A stretch of DNA of 32,645 nucleotides from Gammaproteobacteria bacterium (GTDB taxonomy: Bacteria; Pseudomonadota; Gammaproteobacteria; Arenicellales; Poriferihabitantaceae), in NCBI GenBank assembly GCA_024644945.1, contig JAHEGU010000004.1, positions 1 to 32,645 on the forward strand, written 5' to 3'. The notes under the pieces were generated by a model, which saw only the letters and a program-made list of their open reading frames with translations, was not told the origin of the DNA and searched no databases. A program made the position numbers and the translations under genes. Of the stretch, positions 25,165 through 32,645 are shown in pieces; position 1 is the stretch's first letter; each line of letters starts with the position of its first letter.

Positions 25165-25824
25165 ATGTCCGGCATCGTGATCGCAAATCTTGGAACAGGC
25201 AACCTGCGCTCAGTCAGCAAGGCGGTAGAGTTTGTAAGCGGACATGCTGCTACGGTGACCGCGGATCCAAATATTATCGAGAATGCGGAGCATCTTATTT
25301 TGCCAGGCCAGGGAGCTATTGGCACTTGGATCAATCAGCTAAATCTGGACCCGGTATTAAAAAAGGCGGTGGAATCTCGTGTCGCACACGGCCCAGTGCT
25401 TGGAATCTGCCTTGGCTTGCAGGCTCTGTTTGATCACAGCGATGAGAGCGGCGGAATCTATGGGCTTGGGATTTTGCCTGGCTCGGTTCGGCATTTCGCT
25501 AACGGGCACCGTGAGGCAGACAAGGGATCGGTTGAAGAAGAGCACAAGCTCAAGATTCCCCATATGGGTTGGAATCAGGTTTACCAGGTGGGTGAACATC
25601 CGCTTTGGCAGGATATCCCGGATGGAGAAAGATTTTATTTTGTACACAGTTATTTTGTCGAGGCGGCAAATAATGTTGACGAGGTGGGGCAATGCACTTA
25701 CGGCAACGTTTTCACTGCGGCTGCGGCCCGAAAAAATATATTTGCGACCCAGTTTCATCCGGAAAAAAGTCAACGCGCCGGATTGCAGCTGATTAAAAAT
25801 TTCATCAACTGGAATGGGGTTTAA
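25165..25824 (+). CDS. hisH: Imidazole glycerol phosphate synthase, glutaminase subunit
   Basis: HisH hydrolyses glutamine and passes ammonia to HisF. The 219-residue protein is a class I glutamine amidotransferase with GTGNLRSV near the N-terminus, LPGQGAI, the nucleophile Cys82 in GICLGLQ, and the His198/Glu200 pair in FHPEKS. The frame is open further upstream (to 25114), but the ATG at 25165 matches the family N-terminus and avoids overlap with hisB. The residues around PHMGWNQV and YFVHSY are also canonical. Confidence 0.96.
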   Translation: MSGIVIANLGTGNLRSVSKAVEFVSGHAATVTADPNIIENAEHLILPGQGAIGTWINQLNLDPVLKKAVESRVAHGPVLGICLGLQALFDHSDESGGIYGLGILPGSVRHFANGHREADKGSVEEEHKLKIPHMGWNQVYQVGEHPLWQDIPDGERFYFVHSYFVEAANNVDEVGQCTYGNVFTAAAARKNIFATQFHPEKSQRAGLQLIKNFINWNGV

Positions 25825-25830
25825 TTAACC

Positions 25831-26586
25831 ATGCTCTTGATACCGGCAATAGATTTAAAAGAAGGTAAGTGCGTTCGCTTACGTCAAGGCGATATGAATG
25901 AGACCACGGTATTTTCGGACCAGCCTGTCGAGGTGGCGAAACGCTGGGTGGATGCAGGTGCACGTCGTCTGCATATCGTAGACTTAGACGGTGCGTTCAA
26001 AGGTGAGCCTGTCAACGCGGAGGTGATTCACGACATTGCAGAGGCTTTTCCAGACTTGCCGATCCAGGTTGGTGGAGGAATTCGCAGTGAAGCCAGTGTC
26101 GAAGTCTATATCCAGGCTGGAGTACGATTTGTCATTATTGGCACACGAGCGGTCAAAGAGCCTCACTTCATAAGCGATTTATGTGTCGAGTTTCCGACTC
26201 ATATCATTGTGGGGCTCGACGCACGCGACGGTAAGGTTGCTACAGATGGCTGGTCAAAATTATCTAAACACGATGCTCTAGATATGGCGCGACACTTCGA
26301 GGAGGATGGTGTAGAAGCGATTATCTATACTGATATTGCCCGCGACGGCATGATGCAGGGCGTCAATATTGAAGCTACCGTTGAGCTCGCAGAATCAATC
26401 AATATCCCGGTGATTGCTTCAGGCGGTATAAAGAATATCGAAAACGTGAAGAAGTTAGCAGAAGTCTCCGGGTCCGGAATTATCGGGGCAATAACGGGAC
26501 GCGCGATTTATGAGGGTACGATGGACTTCGCAGAAGGCCAGAAAGCAGCTGATGATATCGCCAGCCAGAGTGTATTTGGCTACTAG
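25831..26586 (+). CDS. hisA: Phosphoribosylformimino-AICAR phosphate isomerase
   Basis: HisA carries out the Amadori rearrangement of ProFAR to PRFAR. The 251 residues form a TIM barrel with the catalytic Asp8 ([14 protein letters not shown]) and the second catalytic aspartate in [15 protein letters not shown] near residue 130. The phosphate-binding GGGIRS and ASGGI motifs are also present. It begins six bases after hisH and is followed by its structural relative hisF after 23 bases. Confidence 0.97.
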   Translation: MLLIPAIDLKEGKCVRLRQGDMNETTVFSDQPVEVAKRWVDAGARRLHIVDLDGAFKGEPVNAEVIHDIAEAFPDLPIQVGGGIRSEASVEVYIQAGVRFVIIGTRAVKEPHFISDLCVEFPTHIIVGLDARDGKVATDGWSKLSKHDALDMARHFEEDGVEAIIYTDIARDGMMQGVNIEATVELAESINIPVIASGGIKNIENVKKLAEVSGSGIIGAITGRAIYEGTMDFAEGQKAADDIASQSVFGY

Positions 26587-26609
26587 GCGAGGGACACAAG
26601 CGTAACGGG

Positions 26610-27380
26610 ATGGGACTGGCGAAAAGAATCATTCCGTGTCTTGATGTTGATGCGGGACGCGTGGTGAAAGGTGTCCAGTTTTTAGATATAAGGGATGCGG
26701 GCGACCCGGTTGAGGTCGCACGGCGCTATGATCGGCAGGGCGCGGATGAGCTTGCGTTTCTCGATATTACGGCCAGTTCTGATCAGCGAGATACCATTTT
26801 GCATGTGGTGGAAAAAGTAGCCAGCGAGGTATTTATTCCACTTACCGTCGGCGGTGGGATTCGTCAACTCGAAGACATTCACCGGCTTTTGCACGCTGGA
26901 GCAGACAAGGTATCGGTCAACACCACGGCGGTTAACAATCCCGCGTTTATCAAAAAGGCCAGTGACCACTTTGGTAATCAATGCGTTGTAGTTGCGATCG
27001 ACGCAAAAAGAGTTGGCTCTGAGGGCAGTTTGCGATGGGAGATATATACCCATGGCGGCCGCAACGCGACCGGACTCGATGCCATTCGATGGGCGAATCG
27101 GATGGTAGACCTCGGTGCCGGGGAGTTGCTGGTGACCAGCATGGATCGAGACGGCACTCGAGATGGATTTGATCTCGAACTAATGAAGCAGATCACCGAC
27201 GCTGTGAGTGTGCCGGTAATCGCCTCGGGTGGGGTTGGAACTCTCGAGCACATGGCTGACGGGGTGCTGTTAGGCGGTGCAGATGCCGTGTTGGCTGCCA
27301 GCATTTTCCATTTTGGCGAATTCACGATTGAGCAGGCCAAGCGACATTTGGCGACCAAGGGTATTGAAGTTCGGTTGTGA
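26610..27380 (+). CDS. hisF: Imidazole glycerol phosphate synthase, cyclase subunit
   Basis: HisF uses ammonia from HisH to turn PRFAR into imidazoleglycerol phosphate and AICAR. The 256-residue TIM barrel has [19 protein letters not shown] at the N-terminus with catalytic Asp12, the DITAS motif near 52, [16 protein letters not shown] with the second aspartate near 130, and [11 protein letters not shown]. Length and motifs are exactly those of the family. It pairs with hisH two genes upstream. Confidence 0.97.
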   Translation: MGLAKRIIPCLDVDAGRVVKGVQFLDIRDAGDPVEVARRYDRQGADELAFLDITASSDQRDTILHVVEKVASEVFIPLTVGGGIRQLEDIHRLLHAGADKVSVNTTAVNNPAFIKKASDHFGNQCVVVAIDAKRVGSEGSLRWEIYTHGGRNATGLDAIRWANRMVDLGAGELLVTSMDRDGTRDGFDLELMKQITDAVSVPVIASGGVGTLEHMADGVLLGGADAVLAASIFHFGEFTIEQAKRHLATKGIEVRL

Positions 27381-27410
27381 CGCAGGACAAATCTTAGTGA
27401 GAACAGTGAC

Positions 27411-27809
27411 ATGAATGAAGACGTGCTGAACCAGATAAAATGGAATGATGCGGGCTTAGTTCCTGCGATCGCCCAGGAGCATGATACCGGGAAAGTGCTA
27501 ATGTTAGCTTGGATGAATAGGGAAGCATTGGCCCTGACCCTTGCAGAGAAGCGAGCTATCTACTGGTCACGTTCGCGCCAGAAGTTGTGGCGTAAAGGGG
27601 AAGAATCCGGGCATGTTCAAATGTTGAAAGAAATCCGCATCGACTGCGACTGCGATGTTGTGCTCATGCAGGTAGAGCAGATAGGTGGCATCGCGTGTCA
27701 TACCGGCCGACACAACTGTTTCTATAAGCGACTGGATGCAGGCAATTGGGTTGACGTGGACCCAATACTCAAAGATGCCAGCGAAATATATGGTGAAGTG
27801 GGACAATGA
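27411..27809 (+). CDS. hisI: Phosphoribosyl-AMP cyclohydrolase
   Basis: HisI opens the adenine ring of phosphoribosyl-AMP. The 132-residue, single-function enzyme has [15 protein letters not shown]-type [17 protein letters not shown], the metal-binding DCDCD motif and [12 protein letters not shown] with further zinc ligands. In enterobacteria this domain is fused to HisE; here the two are separate genes that overlap by four bases (ATGA), so translation is probably coupled. Confidence 0.97.
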   Translation: MNEDVLNQIKWNDAGLVPAIAQEHDTGKVLMLAWMNREALALTLAEKRAIYWSRSRQKLWRKGEESGHVQMLKEIRIDCDCDVVLMQVEQIGGIACHTGRHNCFYKRLDAGNWVDVDPILKDASEIYGEVGQ

Positions 27810-28150
27810 TTGGCCAGAGGTCTCACCGGGACGTTCTTGAGCAATTGGAGCGATTAATTCGCAAACGAATTACCCAGGATCACAAAGACTCCTATGTCGC
27901 AGAGTTGGCTCAGGATGACGATCGTGTCTTGAAAAAAATTGGAGAAGAGGCCATTGAACTAATATTAGCGGCGAAAACTGGCGATTCGGGCTCGATTTGC
28001 CACGAATCGGCCGATCTTGTGTTTCACATGATGGTTCTGTTAGCACAGTATGATATCGGCATGGATCAAGTGCTTAAACAGCTGCAAAACCGCATGGGAG
28101 TGTCGGGATTGCAGGAAAAAGCGCTTCGCAGTACTCTGAAATCCGGCTAG
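27806..28150 (+). CDS. hisE: Phosphoribosyl-ATP pyrophosphatase
   Basis: HisE hydrolyses phosphoribosyl-ATP to phosphoribosyl-AMP, the step before HisI. The 114-residue product is a MazG-like all-alpha pyrophosphohydrolase with [15 protein letters not shown] (metal-binding glutamates) and [14 protein letters not shown]. It overlaps hisI by four bases. The hisI-hisE-tatABC order is the one I recall from Pseudomonas. Confidence 0.96.
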   Translation: MIGQRSHRDVLEQLERLIRKRITQDHKDSYVAELAQDDDRVLKKIGEEAIELILAAKTGDSGSICHESADLVFHMMVLLAQYDIGMDQVLKQLQNRMGVSGLQEKALRSTLKSG

Positions 28151-28274
28151 AATCCGCGTTTAAGCATTACGTGTGGCAACCGTAGCGAGACAATTCGGTC
28201 CGGCTACTGGTTCATACTTTAACTGCATCGGCTGCATTCGCTAATTTTTGCAGCATCCAATGTGCAGTGACGGG

Positions 28275-28294
28275 AGCTGTGCCGATACACAGCT
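28275..28294 (+). promoter_or_regulatory. Hairpin in the tatA leader
   Basis: AGCTGTG and CACAGCT form a perfect seven-base stem around a six-base loop, 27 bases before the tatA ATG and just upstream of its GGAG ribosome-binding site. There is no T-tract, so it is unlikely to be an intrinsic terminator. It could stabilise the tat mRNA end or be a protein-binding palindrome. A second, weaker stem, GCTGCA/TGCAGC, lies at 28231-28254. Confidence 0.4.
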
Positions 28295-28321
28295 ATTGAA
28301 TTAATCAAGTGGAGAAAAACT

Positions 28322-28567
28322 ATGGGAATTGGTGGTATCAGTCCAATCCAGCTCATTATCATTCTGGTAATCGTACTGCTCATTTTCGGTACCAAGAAAC
28401 TAAAGGGTCTCGGTGGAGATCTGGGTGGTGCGATTAAGGGTTTCAAGAAAGCCATGAAAGAAGATGATAAAGCCGAGAAGCTAGATCAGGCAGAAGAGCA
28501 GGTGACCGAGACGGTTGAGGAAGTAGCCGATACGGTCAAAAAAGAAGCAGATAAAGAATCGACTTAA
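28322..28567 (+). CDS. tatA: Sec-independent translocase subunit TatA
   Basis: TatA oligomers help form the channel of the twin-arginine pathway, which exports folded proteins. The 81-residue protein has one N-terminal membrane helix (about 8-22), the hinge motif [10 protein letters not shown], an amphipathic helix (about 28-45) and a charged, glutamate/lysine-rich cytoplasmic tail. The ATG follows GGAG at eight bases. It is the first of a complete tatABC set. Confidence 0.96.
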   Translation: MGIGGISPIQLIIILVIVLLIFGTKKLKGLGGDLGGAIKGFKKAMKEDDKAEKLDQAEEQVTETVEEVADTVKKEADKEST

Positions 28568-28588
28568 TTACTTTTTTGTTCTTCAATC

Positions 28589-29182
28589 ATGTTTGACGTT
28601 GGTTTCTGGGAGCTGGCGATCATCGGGATCGTAGCCCTGGTAATCGTCGGTCCCGAGCGTCTGCCGGGACTTGCTCGAACGGCTGGCCTCTGGGTTGGAA
28701 AAGCTCGCCGTATGATTTCTGACGTTAAACGCGATATCGATCGAGAGCTAAAGGCCAGCGAGATGTCTGAACTGTCGTCTATCAAGAAGGATATCGACCA
28801 GGCAAGTGAAGAAGTACGCAGGGCCACAGAATCGGTCAAAGAAGAAAGCGGCGTCAGTGAAGTCCAATCTTCTCTCAAACAAACTTTTAAAGAAGCGGCG
28901 CCGACCAAACAAGAACTAGATGAACTTGATCAGGCAGCGAAGCAGTTTTCCGAAGAGCTGGAAAATTCCCCGGCCGTAAAGGACCACAAGGGAGAACAGA
29001 AGGACCACAAGGAGGATCAGAAGGCTGAGAGCGCTGCTAAAATGAACCAGACTGCAGACTCTGACCTAGGCCAACAATCTGAACCAGAAACTGAGGCCGA
29101 TCCATCGGTAAGTCACGACTCGGGTCAGGACGAGAGCGCCTCGGAAAAGGGGCCACAGCGCGCCGCTGCGGGGAAGTCTTAA
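28589..29182 (+). CDS. tatB: Sec-independent translocase subunit TatB
   Basis: TatB joins TatC in recognising twin-arginine signal peptides. The 197-residue protein has the expected N-terminus MFDVGFWELAIIGIVALVIVG with conserved Glu8, the hinge GPERLPGLAR and a long amphipathic helix. The cytoplasmic tail from about residue 105 is very acidic and polar, presumably disordered, and includes a seven-residue tandem duplication. Total length slightly exceeds the Escherichia coli protein. It lies between tatA and tatC with gaps of 21 and 11 bases. Confidence 0.95.
   Translation: MFDVGFWELAIIGIVALVIVGPERLPGLARTAGLWVGKARRMISDVKRDIDRELKASEMSELSSIKKDIDQASEEVRRATESVKEESGVSEVQSSLKQTFKEAAPTKQELDELDQAAKQFSEELENSPAVKDHKGEQKDHKEDQKAESAAKMNQTADSDLGQQSEPETEADPSVSHDSGQDESASEKGPQRAAAGKS
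28979..29020 (+). repeat. 21-bp in-frame tandem duplication inside tatB
   Basis: Two adjacent 21-base units, differing at a few positions, encode KDHKGEQ and KDHKEDQ in the TatB tail. The duplication keeps the frame. Such tails tolerate length change, so this looks like slippage or unequal exchange rather than a functional motif. Confidence 0.7.
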
Positions 29183-29193
29183 AACTCATCGGC

Positions 29194-29973
29194 ATGAGTC
29201 AGAAACACTCCATAGCGGAAGGCACACTGGTTTCGCATCTTCTTGAGCTGCGCGACAGGTTGCTGCGCGCTATTCTGGCGGTCCTGGTAGTATTTATCTG
29301 CCTGGCACCATTTGCCAACGAACTTTACGTAATTCTTGCTAAGCCTCTGATGTCTGCTCTGCCTGAAGGCAACAGTATGATTTCAACTGAGCCCCACGGG
29401 CCGTTCTTCGTTCCTTTTAAGTTCGCGTTCGCTTGCGCTTTTGCCCTGGCTGTTCCCTACCTGCTCTACCAAATGTGGGCATTCGTTGCCCCTGGCTTGT
29501 ACAGCCATGAAAAGCGCATGGTAATTCCGATCCTGCTTTCTAGCAGTCTATTGTTCTACCTCGGCATTGTGTTTGCTTACTTTGCGGTGTTTCCAATCAT
29601 CTTCACCTTTTTTGCTAATAGCGCGCCAGAGGGTGTGCAGGTTATGACAGATATCAACGCCTATTTTGGCTTTGTGGTGAAATTGTTTTTTGCATTCGGA
29701 CTGGCTTTTGAAGTACCCGTCGCTACGGTTATTTTCGTTAAACTAGGCATTACAACACCGGACAAACTGTCCACTAAGAGACCATATATCATCATTGCCG
29801 CATTCGTGGTCGGGATGCTGATGACGCCCCCCGATATTTTTTCTCAAACTCTTCTTGCGGTTCCGGTATGGCTTCTGTTTGAACTCGGCCTATGGTGTTC
29901 ACGCTATTTTATCGTTGCAAAGGAAGAGGAAGAGCCCGACGAGGATGAAGCTCTCTCCACTTCCGATAGTTAG
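29194..29973 (+). CDS. tatC: Sec-independent translocase subunit TatC
   Basis: TatC is the six-helix inner-membrane receptor for twin-arginine signal peptides. The 259-residue protein has the N-terminal HLLELRDRLL motif with the signal-binding Glu18, the periplasmic loop leading to FKFAFACAFALAVPYLLYQMW-type second and third helices, FVAPGLYSHEKR, and the late PPDIFSQTLLAVP. The C-terminus is short and acidic. It completes tatABC and is followed by a terminator-like element. Confidence 0.97.
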   Translation: MSQKHSIAEGTLVSHLLELRDRLLRAILAVLVVFICLAPFANELYVILAKPLMSALPEGNSMISTEPHGPFFVPFKFAFACAFALAVPYLLYQMWAFVAPGLYSHEKRMVIPILLSSSLLFYLGIVFAYFAVFPIIFTFFANSAPEGVQVMTDINAYFGFVVKLFFAFGLAFEVPVATVIFVKLGITTPDKLSTKRPYIIIAAFVVGMLMTPPDIFSQTLLAVPVWLLFELGLWCSRYFIVAKEEEEPDEDEALSTSDS

Positions 29974-30005
29974 GAATTAAACCTAACGTTTCCTAGGAAT
30001 TTTTT
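29969..30005 (+). terminator. Possible terminator after tatC
   Basis: GTTAGG and CCTAAC form a perfect six-base stem around a seven-base loop that starts at the tatC stop codon. A run of six Ts (30000-30005) follows about 12 bases later, directly after the palindrome TTCCTAGGAA. The spacing of stem to T-run is not ideal, so this is a moderate candidate for ending the his-tat transcript. Confidence 0.4.
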
Positions 30006-30060
30006 GTCGCACTTCTTAGTCTGCGCCATTGGTTAATGAGAGTTAGGTGGAAATAAAAAA

Positions 30061-30678
30061 GTGGGCATGGAGCTTTTGTCAGAACAAATTGATAAACAGT
30101 TACTTGATGCTAGTCTAGAGTTTCTTCTTACTCATCCGCACGACGACGTAAAAAGGTTTCATAACGCATTAATTCACTGGGGCTCGGAATGGCGCGTGGT
30201 TGAACCCAGCAATCTTCCCGCAACGGATTACCTTACCTGGGCACCAACTGACAGTGAGGATCGAATAGACAGCTTACTGAGCCTGTTCACACAAAACAAA
30301 AGCCAGCTAAACTGGGAGCAAAGTTATACAAAGGAAGACGGGGTGGTCGGAGAGGACATGCTCGCGGCCTATGGTTTTGCCGAACTAATAGGAAAATTTG
30401 GCCCGTTCATAAGTGAGGAAGTTCGCTGTGGTATTGGTGTGTGGGGACCGAATGTGGACTATCCTAGACACATGCACAAAGCGGAAGAAGCGTATCTTGT
30501 GTTATCAGGTTCAGCAAAATTTAAAATAGGGGAGAGCCCGGAGAGGCTTGAAACTTCAGGCGACGTCATATTTGTTGAATCTATGACCCCGCATGGTTTT
30601 CAAACAGCAGATCAGGCGATGGTGGTCTTTTATCTATGGCAGGCAGGAGACTTACGAGAGACATCAACATTTGGCTAG
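30061..30678 (+). CDS. Cupin protein, candidate DMSP lyase (DddL/DddQ-like)
   Basis: DMSP lyases cleave dimethylsulfoniopropionate to dimethyl sulfide and acrylate. This 205-residue protein has a helical N-terminal half with several tryptophans and a C-terminal cupin barrel. The cupin ligands are His137, His139, Glu143 and Tyr145 (YPRHMHKAEEAY, with Tyr134 before them), then His178 (TPHGF), and the tail has the YLWQAGDL pattern. As I recall for DddQ, the zinc and catalytic residues are spaced Y-x2-H-x-H-x3-E-x-Y with a further histidine 38 later; here the last gap is 39. The length suits DddQ and DddL. The GTG at 30061 is preferred because GGTGG lies ten bases upstream; an ATG two codons later is possible. 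It stands alone after tatC. Another cupin with the same fold cannot be excluded. Confidence 0.6.
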   Translation: MGMELLSEQIDKQLLDASLEFLLTHPHDDVKRFHNALIHWGSEWRVVEPSNLPATDYLTWAPTDSEDRIDSLLSLFTQNKSQLNWEQSYTKEDGVVGEDMLAAYGFAELIGKFGPFISEEVRCGIGVWGPNVDYPRHMHKAEEAYLVLSGSAKFKIGESPERLETSGDVIFVESMTPHGFQTADQAMVVFYLWQAGDLRETSTFG

Positions 30679-30686
30679 TGATAGCA

Positions 30687-30701
30687 ACCGACCTGGTCGG
30701 T
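30687..30701 (+). other. Hairpin after the cupin gene
   Basis: ACCGAC and GTCGGT form a perfect six-base stem with a three-base loop, nine bases after the stop codon. It lacks a T-tract, so it may only protect the mRNA end or weakly slow transcription. Confidence 0.35.
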
Positions 30702-30882
30702 CAACTCGGGCAAATGCTTAGCTTTCACCCGATATCAGTGTAAGCCTTGTTTGCGTACAAACGCTCCCAGAATTCGCAGCCTCTCTAGCTGCATTTCTTT
30801 AACTATATTGCGTTCGGTAGGGGCCGGCTGGTACCTAATACACGTTTCGAATGCATGGCGGTAGAAATTAACACTCTATTGG

Positions 30883-31452
30883 CTATGTCGCAAACATCCT
30901 TCTCTGCGCTATGTTTAATATGACACCGTATATCGGGAGAAACAGGATGATCGATACCACAATCTTAAATATCAGATCGACAGTTGCCACCTCGACCCAG
31001 TTGGCTGCCATAAACGCATCTGTAGAGCGATAAAATGCGGCAGAATAAAATACATAAGTATCGATAATGTTGGCGAAAAAAGTTGAAATCATCGGCGCCG
31101 TCCACCAGGATTTGGATCGCTCGCGAATGCCCTGAAATATTCGTATGTCGATCAGCTGGCCGACCAAATAGGCGGTCCCGCTTGCGAGTCCGATTCGCCA
31201 ATCAGCAAGCCATGCGCTGATCAGAATCGCAGGCAAGTATGCGATACCGACAATAAGTCGCGCATTGGTCTGGTTGGACAGACGCACGGTTAGATCTGTA
31301 GCCAGGATCACAACTGGGAAAACAAACATCGCCCAAGTGAATGTAAACCCGAGAAATGTATCGGTAAACTGGACCATATAGTTCGCCAATGCAATTATGA
31401 CGATATGGAACAGCACCAGCCGGACGACCAGTGGCGGACTGATATTTTTCAC
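30883..31452 (-). CDS. yhhQ: Queuosine precursor transporter (YhhQ family)
   Basis: YhhQ imports 7-cyano- or 7-aminomethyl-7-deazaguanine, precursors of the tRNA base queuosine. The 189-residue protein has six membrane helices and the family residues ANYMVQF, TFTWAMFVFPVVILATDLTVR, GQLIDIRIF, SWWTAPMISTFFANIIDTYVF and MAANWVEVATVD, which track the Escherichia coli protein closely (quoted segments are separate). It is slightly shorter than that protein, at both ends and in a loop. It is downstream of the histidine-rich gene on the same strand, across 146 bases. Confidence 0.92.
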   Translation of the reverse strand: MKNISPPLVVRLVLFHIVIIALANYMVQFTDTFLGFTFTWAMFVFPVVILATDLTVRLSNQTNARLIVGIAYLPAILISAWLADWRIGLASGTAYLVGQLIDIRIFQGIRERSKSWWTAPMISTFFANIIDTYVFYSAAFYRSTDAFMAANWVEVATVDLIFKIVVSIILFLPIYGVILNIAQRRMFAT

Positions 31453-31598
31453 GCGTGCTTAGTTAAGTGTTTTGGACTGAATCGCAGCAGCTTTGGGATA
31501 TTAAAGCCGCTAATTCGGGCGCGCGAGTTTAAACTGTTTTATCAGGAATTCACACTGTGCCCAAAACCTAAATGGGTCAATTGTGGCAAGGCATTTAA

Positions 31599-32315
31599 TT
31601 AGTGATACGTGTAGAACTCTTTTCGGTGACTATGCGGTTTGCCTTTACGGTGGGCTTTATGGTGCTTTTTCGATCCGAGCCTCAAGTGCGGTAATGTGTG
31701 GCTATGATGACTTTTGTGACTATCGTAATCAATGTGATTAAAAGAGCGATGATTCTGTCTATGGCGATTATCATGTTGTGCAAATCCATCATAATGGTCG
31801 CCCGGATATTGCGGTCTACGGTAATGATCGTCATGGGCCTGCAGTGTATGACGATCATTATTGTGGCTGTAATTGTGACGAGGCCCATGGGCAGGTTCTA
31901 TCTGGATGTATCGACGAAACCAGTGATTTGTCAATCTTTCCCCACGGTCGCCCTGACCAAAAATATACTCTCGTCCATTCACACGCAGTGAAACGTGCGT
32001 GTTCGGATGCCTTTTTGAGAGCTCAACGGTGACTCTGCCACCAGAACAAATTCGACCAGAAACGCTTCCATGGGCAGTGCGTTTAAAGCCTTTCACATTG
32101 TTCATCAGGCGAATTCCCGCCTCCCCGCCATAGGCTGAAAGTCGATATGGGGTACACCTCTCCTGATTGTTGTAATGTTGATTATTCTTGTAGGAATGGT
32201 AGGGGCTGTTAGGCATATTTGAGTCCCGTTCCGCCAGCGCGGCAGGTACTGTTACCATACCTGAAATCAGCGATATTCCAACGGCCACAAGCTTTAGTTT
32301 TTTTGCTCGATTCAT
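31599..32315 (-). CDS. Secreted histidine-rich protein of unknown family
   Basis: I do not recognise this 238-residue protein. Residues 1-28 are a clear signal peptide (basic start, hydrophobic core, cleavage near ALA-E), so it is exported to the periplasm or beyond. Residues 54-140 look like a small beta-rich domain with two cysteines (Cys54, Cys90) that could form a disulfide. From 143 to the end there are 22 histidines in 96 residues, with many Asp, Asn, Tyr, Arg and Lys, including HSHRKEF and KKHHKAHRKGKPHSH. This composition suggests binding of Zn, Ni, Cu or Co, or of a polyanion; that is inference. GAGG lies eight bases before the ATG. The codon pattern (CAC/CAT) and extreme composition differ from its neighbours. 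Confidence 0.75.
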   Translation of the reverse strand: MNRAKKLKLVAVGISLISGMVTVPAALAERDSNMPNSPYHSYKNNQHYNNQERCTPYRLSAYGGEAGIRLMNNVKGFKRTAHGSVSGRICSGGRVTVELSKRHPNTHVSLRVNGREYIFGQGDRGERLTNHWFRRYIQIEPAHGPRHNYSHNNDRHTLQAHDDHYRRPQYPGDHYDGFAQHDNRHRQNHRSFNHIDYDSHKSHHSHTLPHLRLGSKKHHKAHRKGKPHSHRKEFYTYH

Positions 32316-32463
32316 GGGTAGATCCTCATCTGCTGGTACATCTGGTCCGACTACTCAATCTGACCACAGCACCGTTAATGTTGGGATCATTCTATGCCTT
32401 GGTTCTGAATTTGACCTGAAGTTTGTCTGAATGAAGCCGCTTCCGCGCCGTGCGAACCATTTT

Positions 32464-32573
32464 GGTCATTCGTCGCTCCTGCGCATCCCTGCGCCCGCGC
32501 CATACTGACCATCCTGGTCATTCGTCGCTCCTGCGCATCCCTGCGCCCGCGCCATACTGACCATCCTGGTCAT
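32464..32573. repeat. 52-bp tandem repeat, two copies plus a partial third
   Basis: The unit beginning GGTCATTCGTCGCTCCTGCG starts at 32464 and again at 32516, and its first six bases recur at 32568. The two full copies are identical as far as I can read. A degenerate piece of a copy precedes them from about 32440. Each junction contains the palindrome TGACCA-TCC-TGGTCA, and each unit contains a TGCGC direct duplication. The unit is GC richer than its surroundings. Confidence 0.9.
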
Positions 32574-32597
32574 AAAAATGGCGGCAAATTGCCGCCA
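32574..32597 (-). terminator. Rho-independent terminator, leftward
   Basis: TGGCGGCAA and TTGCCGCCA form a perfect nine-base stem with a minimal loop (32579-32597). On the minus strand it is followed at once by five Ts (complement of the A-run at 32574-32578). It would end a transcript coming from beyond the right edge. No T-run follows on the plus strand. A smaller palindrome, CCGCT-A-AGCGG, lies next to it at 32604-32614. Confidence 0.75.
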
Positions 32598-32645
32598 CAA
32601 TGTCCGCTAAGCGGTTGAGGAAATGCAGTACTCATTTCATGACCT

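Larger units (their letters stand above)
32316..32645. other. Right-edge non-coding region with repeats
   Basis: The stretch nearest the histidine-rich gene should hold its leftward promoter, which I could not pin down. Then come a 52-base tandem repeat and a strong minus-strand terminator, which implies a further leftward gene beyond the right edge. A minus-strand frame enters from the edge and ends at a TGA near 32571, with an internal ATG at about 32636. It is only some 22 codons long and runs through the terminator, so I do not call it as a gene. Confidence 0.45.

Noticed and set aside
31682..32032. Several isoleucine- and methionine-rich frames on both strands
   Set aside because: They are shadows of the CAT/CAC-rich histidine tail of the minus-strand gene.
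32464..32573. A CRISPR array
   Set aside because: The 52-base units are directly adjacent, with no unique spacers, and no cas gene is present.

Overview
This 32.6-kb window looks like core chromosome of a gammaproteobacterium, probably marine and related in gene order to the Pseudomonas/Cellvibrio side of the class. The basis is LPS genes (lpxK, kdsB), a def-fmt-rsmB-trkA-trkH run, a TolC with its methyltransferase-like neighbour, a monofunctional hisB, and separate hisI and hisE genes leading straight into tatABC. No genus can be assigned from the sequence alone. I saw no rRNA, tRNA, insertion sequence, prophage or CRISPR array.

Layout. 1-182 is the C-terminal end of a SET-domain protein. 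183-732 is a gap. 733-2540 holds lpxK and kdsB (lipid A and Kdo activation). 2590-8386 has a good sigma70-type promoter followed by def, fmt, rsmB, trkA and trkH. tolC and an isoaspartyl-methyltransferase-like gene (8515-10527) lie on the minus strand, divergent from ilvA.

10730-17755 is the most accessory-looking part. It runs ilvA, an unrecognised 70-residue ORF, a 4'-phosphopantetheinyl transferase, a WbpE-type sugar aminotransferase, a large polytopic membrane protein, a TauE/SafE permease and a DUF1643 protein. The first three reading frames overlap at their stop/start codons. A YkgJ-type cysteine-cluster gene with its own promoter follows at 18056-18568.

18862-24132 is a minus-strand run of LysM protein, dprA, smg and topA. 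In many gammaproteobacteria this block sits back-to-back with def-fmt-rsmB; here the two halves are about 20 kb apart. 24555-29973 is a plus-strand run hisB-hisH-hisA-hisF-hisI-hisE-tatA-tatB-tatC: the middle and late steps of histidine synthesis plus the complete twin-arginine translocase. hisG, hisD and hisC are not in the window.

30061-32645 carries a cupin protein with the ligand pattern of DMSP lyases, a YhhQ-type queuosine-precursor transporter, a secreted histidine-rich protein that I cannot assign to a family, and a 52-bp tandem repeat next to a strong minus-strand terminator.

The best candidates for new biology are the DMSP-lyase-like cupin, the histidine-rich secreted protein, the overlapping ilvA/small ORF/phosphopantetheinyl transferase set with its possible glycan neighbours, and the hairpin-bearing 52-bp repeat. 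None amounts to a clearly undescribed multi-gene system on sequence evidence alone.
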